Shown piece by piece: positions 59,671 through 64,000 of a DNA stretch of 64,000 nucleotides. Under the pieces are notes generated by a model that was given only the letters and a program-made list of their open reading frames with translations, was not told the DNA's origin and ran no database searches. Location of the stretch: positions 7,672-71,671 of the forward strand of contig CAYTBB010000001.1 in assembly GCA_964435965.1 (NCBI GenBank), given 5' to 3'. The translations under genes were made by a program, and so were the position numbers. Within the stretch, counting starts at the first letter, position 1. Each line of letters starts with the position of its first letter. This stretch comes from 20-14-all-45-10 sp964435965. GTDB lineage: Bacteria; Chloroflexota; Dehalococcoidia; GIF9; AB-539-J10.

Positions 59671-59708
59671 CTGCCATCTTGAGCCCTTCACTCTTGTTCA
59701 GGGTCACA
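59671..59708. repeat. Family C repeat, short copy
   Basis: CTGCCATCTTGAGCCCTTCA and TTGTTCAGGGTCAC, a shortened relative of the TGTCATTCTGAG...CTCAGGGTGACA elements. Confidence 0.5.
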
Positions 59709-59743
59709 ATTAAACGGTCTGCAACTATTTTAGCAGGTTTTCT

Positions 59744-59752
59744 TGATATAAT
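59744..59752 (+). promoter_or_regulatory. Extended -10 promoter of the MBL hydrolase gene
   Basis: TGATATAAT ends six bases before the GTG start at 59759. Transcription would begin at the start codon. No ribosome-binding site is visible, which agrees with leaderless translation. Confidence 0.45.
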
Positions 59753-59758
59753 TTACCC

Positions 59759-60532
59759 GTGGCTGAATTATCTGATGTGATAACTTTTCTTGGCACTGCC
59801 GGCGCTAGATTTGTAGTTACCCGCCAATTTCTAGCTTCCGGGGGTGCCTGGCTTAGCCTTGGCAACACTCAAATACTTCTCGATCCCGGCCCTGGCAGTT
59901 TAGTCCAAGCTGTTAAGAGGAAACTTGACCCCTCTAAACTGGAAGCTATTATTTTATCGCATAAGCATTTAGACCACAGTGGAGATATTAACATTATGAT
60001 CGAGGCTATGACCGATGGCGGCAGAAAAAAGCGGGGGACAGTCTTTACTCCTGCTGATACTTTAAATCAAGAGCCTGTTATCTTATCTTATTTGCGCTCC
60101 TACCCCGAAAGAGTAGAAATTTTGACTGAGGGGGGCTCCTACAAATTAGCTAACATTTCTTTTGAGACGCCAATTAGGCATAAGCATCCTGTGGAAACGT
60201 ATGGTTTTATCTTTCGAACGCCACGACACACCTTCTCTTGGATTACTGATACTAAATATTTTGATGAGTTACCTAGTTATTATGTGGGAGAGTTAGTGAT
60301 TATCAATGTTGTCAGGTTAACTCCCAGAGCTCCCATTGATCACTTATCTCTTCCCGAGGCCAAGGGAATAATCAAAGAAATAAAACCAAAGACAGCCATA
60401 CTTACTCATTTTGGCATGACCATGTGGCGAGCTAAGCCTTGGGAATTAGCCCAAAAATTAACCATGGAAACTGGAATTACAGTTATAGCTGCTCGGGATG
60501 GAATGCGATTCGATTTGGCGCAATTGAAATAA
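59759..60532 (+). CDS. Metallo-beta-lactamase-fold hydrolase
   Basis: 257 residues from a GTG. FLGTAGARFVV and LLDPGPGSL open the fold; the metal motif HxHxDH is SHKHLDHSGD (68-73), further ligand regions are PIRHKHPVETYG, ITDTKYF and LTHFGM. It resembles stand-alone MBL phosphodiesterase or RNase Z-like hydrolases, but the RNase Z exosite is absent. The substrate is unknown. It converges on the 5S rRNA gene. Confidence 0.82.
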   Translation: MAELSDVITFLGTAGARFVVTRQFLASGGAWLSLGNTQILLDPGPGSLVQAVKRKLDPSKLEAIILSHKHLDHSGDINIMIEAMTDGGRKKRGTVFTPADTLNQEPVILSYLRSYPERVEILTEGGSYKLANISFETPIRHKHPVETYGFIFRTPRHTFSWITDTKYFDELPSYYVGELVIINVVRLTPRAPIDHLSLPEAKGIIKEIKPKTAILTHFGMTMWRAKPWELAQKLTMETGITVIAARDGMRFDLAQLK

Positions 60533-60540
60533 AGAGAAGC

Positions 60541-60660
60541 TTCCTGGCAACGGCCTATTTTCCCAAAGGGTTGCCCCTCAAGTATCGTCTGCGCTGGAGC
60601 GTTTCACTTCCGTATTCGGGATGGGAACGGGTGGTTCCACTCCGCTCTAGTCACCAAGAA
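60541..60660 (-). rRNA. rrf: 5S ribosomal RNA, solitary
   Basis: On the minus strand the sequence starts TTCTTGGTGACTAGAGCGG and ends GCCGTTGCCAGGAA; the termini pair. The conserved CCCGTTCCCATCCCGAATACG (quoted here as CCGTTCCCATCCCGAATACG), GGAAGTGAAACGCTCCAGCG and TGGGAAAATAGG-like parts match bacterial 5S. No 16S or 23S gene is adjacent: its neighbours are an MBL hydrolase and a DUF72 gene. Ends are accurate to a few bases. Confidence 0.9.
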
Positions 60661-60673
60661 GCTCCCGTTCAGT

Positions 60674-60702
60674 AGTATAATATATAATGAGTGGAAATTC
60701 AA
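60674..60702 (-). promoter_or_regulatory. Promoter of the solitary 5S rRNA gene
   Basis: On the minus strand TTGAAT (60697-60702), a 17-base spacer and TATACT (60674-60679). The expected start is about five bases before the 5S 5' end. It indicates that the gene is its own transcription unit. TATAAT on the plus strand (60676-60681) could serve the divergent DUF72 gene. Confidence 0.55.
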
Positions 60703-60715
60703 AATCATACTGAAA

Positions 60716-61459
60716 ATGGGTAACGAGCTATCGCCAAAATATTATATTGGTACTAGCGGCTGGCATTATAACCACTGGCGTGTCCTTTACTACCCTGAAG
60801 GGTTACCCAAGTCGAAATGGCTACAATTTTATGTCAAGCAATTCAACACTGTAGAGCTTAACAACAGCTTTTACCATCTCCCTTCTCAGAAGGCTTTCGC
60901 CACCTGGCGGGAATCTGCACCTGAAAACTTCGTCTTTGCCGTCAAGGTAAGCCGCTTCATTACCCATATAAAAAGATTGAGAAATTTGGGCTCAGCAGTG
61001 GAAGACTTCTTATCACGGGCTTGTTTGCTCCAAGATAAGCTAGGCCCCCTTCTATACCAACTACCACCTAACATGAAACGCAATGCTGAGGTATTGGGAA
61101 GTTTCCTATTTTCATTACCTCAAAAATATCAACATGTGTTTGAATTTCGCCACGAGTCCTGGCTCGACGATTCTATCTTCCACATCTTACAACAATACAA
61201 GGCTGCCTTGTGCGTCTTTGATATGCCTGGCTTTACTTGCCCTCTTGTAGCCACTAGCGACTTCGCCTACATCCGTTTCCACGGCAGTGCTAGCTTATAT
61301 TCAAGCTGTTACTCTGACGAGGAGCTTTCTCAATGGGCACAGAAAATTGCGCAGCTAGGTGAAAAAGTCAAAGCTGTTTACATCTATTTCAATAACGATG
61401 CCGAAGCTTTTGCAGTCAGGAATGCCTTGACCTTAACAAAATTTATAAATATTGCTTGA
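60716..61459 (+). CDS. DUF72 (YecE-like) protein
   Basis: 247 residues, TIM-barrel-like DUF72 family. YYIGTSGWHYNHWRVLYYPE, FNTVELNNSFYHLPSQKAF, FVFAVKVSRFITHIKRL, LGPLLYQLPPN and FRHESWLDD are the conserved blocks; AYIRFHGSASLY and YIYFNNDAEAFAVRNA close it. The biochemical function is unknown; metal-dependent hydrolysis has been suggested for the family. Its 3' end overlaps convergent uvrC by 17 bases. Confidence 0.9.
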   Translation: MGNELSPKYYIGTSGWHYNHWRVLYYPEGLPKSKWLQFYVKQFNTVELNNSFYHLPSQKAFATWRESAPENFVFAVKVSRFITHIKRLRNLGSAVEDFLSRACLLQDKLGPLLYQLPPNMKRNAEVLGSFLFSLPQKYQHVFEFRHESWLDDSIFHILQQYKAALCVFDMPGFTCPLVATSDFAYIRFHGSASLYSSCYSDEELSQWAQKIAQLGEKVKAVYIYFNNDAEAFAVRNALTLTKFINIA

Positions 61460-63254
61460 TCCTCTGAGCTAGAGCTGGGGTTATTCTTTCCACGTAGCTA
61501 AGCTGACTAATTGAAGCCTCTTTAACGGCCTCGATTGAGCCAAATTCCTTCAACAAGGCTCTCTTCCGTTTCGGACCAATCCCAGGAATGTCATCTAGGA
61601 TGGAGGCTGTGCCCCTCTTACTCCGCAATTTTTGATGATAACTTACAGCGAAGCGATGTGCTTCATCCCTTGCCCTTTGCAGTATGTAAAGGGCAGGAGA
61701 ATTTTTAGCTATATCAACTGGGGCAGGCTTGCCTGGTATGAAGACATCCTCATTTTCTTTAGCCAGACTAGCCATGGGAATAGAATCAACTCCTAACTCT
61801 TGCCTTGCTTCTAAGGCAGTGGCTAGATGCCCTTTGCCACCGTCAATAAGGATAAGGTCAGGCATAACTGCCCAGCTACCCTCACCAGCTATGCCTCTCT
61901 TGAAGCGTCGTCTTAATATCTCTTGAATCATGGCATAATCATCAGCCCTAGTCACCATTTTCACTCGAAAACGACGATAGAGACTTGGTTTGGGTAAGCC
62001 CTTTTCCAGAACAACCATGCTGCCCACAGCTAATGTGCCTCGAATATCGGAAATATCATAACCTTCTATCCTCAGCGGGATTCTTGGCAAGCAAAGCCTA
62101 TCTTTTAGCTCTTGCAAGTCTGAAGTTATAGCCTCTAAATTTATTTGCTTAGCTTTAGCCAATAGCAAACCTTTAGCGGCGTTTTCAGCTACCATATTTA
62201 CTAGCCGTTTTTTAGCTCCTCGCTGTGGCACCTGAAGTTTTACCTTCCCTCCCCTTCGTTCCTTAAGCCAGTCAGCCAGCACTGACATTTCGTCTACGGG
62301 ATATTGAAGTAATATTACTGATGGTATATAGGAAGCTGAGGCATAATATTGCTTTACGAAACTTGCCATTATTTGACCGGGCATTTCATCATGAATGCCT
62401 TCCATGATGAAATGGTCACGGCCAATAAGCTTGTTATTGCGGATGAAAAAGACTTCCACATAAGCCTGCCCCTCATTTTGCACCATAGCAATGACATCTT
62501 GCTCGCCCTTCAAGGCAATAGCAATCCTCTGCCCCTCTATGACTCTCTCTATTGCCAGAATTTGGTCACGGAGCAAAGCCGCCTTTTCAAATTGAAGTTG
62601 CTGGGCCGATGCTCTCATCTTGTTGTTTAACTCATGAAGCACCAATTCCTGTTTACCTTGCAAAAATAAAATAACTTGGTTTATTACCTCCCGGTATTCC
62701 TGTTTACTCACCGCGCCAATGCATGGCCCAAGACAGCGGTGAATATAATAGTCGAGACAAGGTCGCTTATCTGTGCCATCAATGGACCTGGTACAAGAGC
62801 GAAAGGGAAAGATTTTCTTTACCAGCTTCAAGGTTTTACGTACTGACCCAGCACTAGCAAAAGGCCCAAAGTACCTGGCTCCACCACCCTTAAAACGGCG
62901 GGTGATGTAAACGCCTGGCCAATCTTCACTAATATCTATCTTAAGGTAGGGGAAGGTCTTGTCGTCTTTAAGGCGCACATTGTACCTCGGGTGATATTTC
63001 TTTATCAGATTGCATTCTAAGATAAGTGCTTCTTGCTCAGTGTCCGTAACCATAAACTCGAGGTCATTTACCTTCAACACCAACTGCTGAATTTTTGATG
63101 ACAAGCTACCAGAGGCACCAAAATAACTTTTTACTCGATTGCTAATATTGGCCGCCTTACCTACATAAATAACCTTACCCAGATCATCCTTGAATAAGTA
63201 AACTCCCGGGCTTGCCGGTAAAGCCTTTACTTGTTCTTCTAATTGTGCTTTCAC
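61443..63254 (-). CDS. uvrC: Excinuclease ABC subunit C
   Basis: The dual-incision nuclease of nucleotide excision repair, 603 residues. The GIY-YIG domain (SPGVYLFKDDLGKVIYVGKA) makes the 3' cut; it is followed by a cysteine-containing region (CTRSIDGTDKRPCLDYYIHRCLG in part), a UVR motif (KMRASAQQLQFEKAALLRDQ), the RNase H-like 5' nuclease domain (IEGYDISDIRGT, PDLILIDGGKGHL) and C-terminal helix-hairpin-helix motifs (LDDIPGIGPKRKRALLKEFG). GTG start; TGTTACAAT at 63264-63272 lies nine bases upstream of it. Confidence 0.95.
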   Translation of the reverse strand: MKAQLEEQVKALPASPGVYLFKDDLGKVIYVGKAANISNRVKSYFGASGSLSSKIQQLVLKVNDLEFMVTDTEQEALILECNLIKKYHPRYNVRLKDDKTFPYLKIDISEDWPGVYITRRFKGGGARYFGPFASAGSVRKTLKLVKKIFPFRSCTRSIDGTDKRPCLDYYIHRCLGPCIGAVSKQEYREVINQVILFLQGKQELVLHELNNKMRASAQQLQFEKAALLRDQILAIERVIEGQRIAIALKGEQDVIAMVQNEGQAYVEVFFIRNNKLIGRDHFIMEGIHDEMPGQIMASFVKQYYASASYIPSVILLQYPVDEMSVLADWLKERRGGKVKLQVPQRGAKKRLVNMVAENAAKGLLLAKAKQINLEAITSDLQELKDRLCLPRIPLRIEGYDISDIRGTLAVGSMVVLEKGLPKPSLYRRFRVKMVTRADDYAMIQEILRRRFKRGIAGEGSWAVMPDLILIDGGKGHLATALEARQELGVDSIPMASLAKENEDVFIPGKPAPVDIAKNSPALYILQRARDEAHRFAVSYHQKLRSKRGTASILDDIPGIGPKRKRALLKEFGSIEAVKEASISQLSYVERITPALAQRIKQYL

Positions 63255-63307
63255 AGTAAATTTATTGTAACAGGAAGCTTACATAGCGACAAAAATGGTC
63301 TGAGTTA

Positions 63308-63316
63308 TGTTAAAAT
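63308..63316 (+). promoter_or_regulatory. Extended -10 promoter of the Xer recombinase gene
   Basis: TGTTAAAAT ends eight bases before the ATG at 63325. It is identical to the element in front of the rimI-like gene. Confidence 0.4.
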
Positions 63317-63324
63317 AAGATTTA

Positions 63325-64000
63325 ATGAAGGAAGATATTAAGACTTTCCTTGAGTATCTAGCTACGAAGAAAAATTGTTCACAGAGTACCTTAGCTGCTT
63401 ATCGTAATGATTTGAACCAGCTAATGGCTTACATTGAAGCAGAGAGAGCAAAAGGAATAATTAAGTCAAGCGGCGAGCTTTTAAAGAGCTATCTGCTTAA
63501 CCTCAGGGAAAGGAGATATTCCACTGCTACAGTAGCTCGCAAAGTAGCCTCTGCCAAATCTTTTTTTAAATTTATGGTTGATTCAGGCAAGCTAAAAGAG
63601 AATCCAACAAGGAATTTAATTTCTCCTCGAGTTAGCAAGCATCCGCCTAAATTTTTGTCTCCGTCTGAGTATCAGCGTTTGCTGGGAGAGCCAAAAAAAC
63701 TATCCACTCCAGAAGCCAAGAGAAATGTGGTGATGTTAGAGTTACTTTACGCTACTGGTTTACGTGCTAGTGAGCTAGTATCTCTAAATGTGAAGGATAT
63801 AGACTTGGAGCGCTCTTGTGTACACTGTGCCCATAGTAGCTCTAAAAGGCGGATCCCCTTTGACCATCACATAAACCAGTTATTAAAAAATTTCCTTGAG
63901 GATGCGAGACTTGATTTATTATATGATGAAAAGGAAAAAGCGCTATTTCTCAATCGGCGTGGTGGTCGGCTTACCCGGCAGGGATTTTGGCAGATTGTTA
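63325..64000 (+). CDS. XerC/XerD-type tyrosine recombinase (3' end outside the window)
   Basis: About 225 codons are present and the frame is open to the end of the window. The N-terminal SAM-like core-binding domain (FLEYLATKKNCSQSTLAAYR, YSTATVARKVASAKSFFKF) is followed by the start of the catalytic domain, with the first catalytic arginine in YATGLRASELVSLNV and the conserved FLNRRGGRLTRQGFW. The HxxR and tyrosine would lie beyond 64000. It resembles housekeeping XerD for chromosome dimer resolution more than an island integrase. It is not flanked by visible att sites. Confidence 0.88.
   Translation, partial: MKEDIKTFLEYLATKKNCSQSTLAAYRNDLNQLMAYIEAERAKGIIKSSGELLKSYLLNLRERRYSTATVARKVASAKSFFKFMVDSGKLKENPTRNLISPRVSKHPPKFLSPSEYQRLLGEPKKLSTPEAKRNVVMLELLYATGLRASELVSLNVKDIDLERSCVHCAHSSSKRRIPFDHHINQLLKNFLEDARLDLLYDEKEKALFLNRRGGRLTRQGFWQIV

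Noticed and set aside
4128..59708. CRISPR array or IS elements
   Set aside because: Repeats are dispersed, palindromic and without regular spacers; no transposase frame accompanies them.
63325..64000. Island integrase
   Set aside because: The visible part resembles housekeeping XerC/XerD and there is no flanking att repeat or cargo in view.

Overview
The window looks like a chromosome segment of a Dehalococcoidia-type member of the Chloroflexota, probably an uncultured subsurface or sediment lineage. This is inferred from gene order and protein style: a short EF-Ts, the rpsB-tsf-frr-cdsA-dxr-rseP-ispG-proS block, a clustered ilv/leu/cimA operon, his and pur clusters, a DUF5667-like secreted protein and the SepRS/SepCysS pair. 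No 16S gene is present to confirm it. Nearly everything is housekeeping or anabolic. No phage, transposase or CRISPR array was seen.

Layout. 1-8295 (+): tRNA-Arg, then translation and isoprenoid/membrane genes (rpsB, tsf, frr, cdsA, dxr, rseP, ispG, proS). pyrH and uppS are missing from their usual places. 8296-10534: a less conserved patch with an arsR pseudogene behind an intact promoter/operator, a secreted Ig/PKD-like protein and a broken tRNA-Met. 10535-17530 (-): thrS-infC-rpmI-(small membrane protein)-rplT-pheS-pheT, with tRNA-Val upstream. 17811-20383 (+): archease, RtcB RNA ligase and a SagB-type nitroreductase. 20500-33230 (-): a branched-chain amino acid operon (ilvD, ilvB, ilvN, ilvC, leuA, mgtC-like, leuC, leuD, leuB, cimA) preceded by tsaC and rpiB. 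33463-36538 (+): guaA followed by copies of its own 3' end that flank a mini-ferritin, a 22-residue basic peptide and a HEPN-like gene. 36721-41502 (+): purD, purE, purB, purC, a purS remnant and a membrane-anchored unknown. 41564-43516 (-): tagatose-bisphosphate-type aldolase and pfkA. 43629-45918 (+): otsA and otsB. 45905-51859 (-): hisZ, a double-length hisG, hisD, hisC, hisB. 52062-54564 (+): two NfeD proteins and a slipin. The end holds pyrD, a RimI-like acetyltransferase, the SepCysS-SepRS operon, a pncC/CinA-type amidase, an MBL hydrolase, a solitary 5S rRNA gene, a DUF72 protein, uvrC and the start of a Xer recombinase.

Three things stand out. First, 56384-59043 encodes both enzymes of tRNA-dependent cysteine synthesis (SepRS and SepCysS), an archaeal-type pathway rare in bacteria, with the diagnostic phosphoserine-binding and catalytic cysteine positions retained. 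Second, families of short palindromic repeats are dispersed between genes and also sit in frame inside genes: they add residues to LeuC, PurC, HisC, HisG and PheT and form the ends of DXR, IspG and the SagB-type enzyme. Third, hisG is a tandem fusion of two HisG domains whose N-terminal half has lost the PRPP-site motif and whose linker carries one of these repeats. Smaller signals are guaA 3'-end duplications suggesting island integration, an internally deleted purS, non-AUG starts (infC, purD, rplT, leuD) and promoters placed so close to start codons that several mRNAs may be leaderless.
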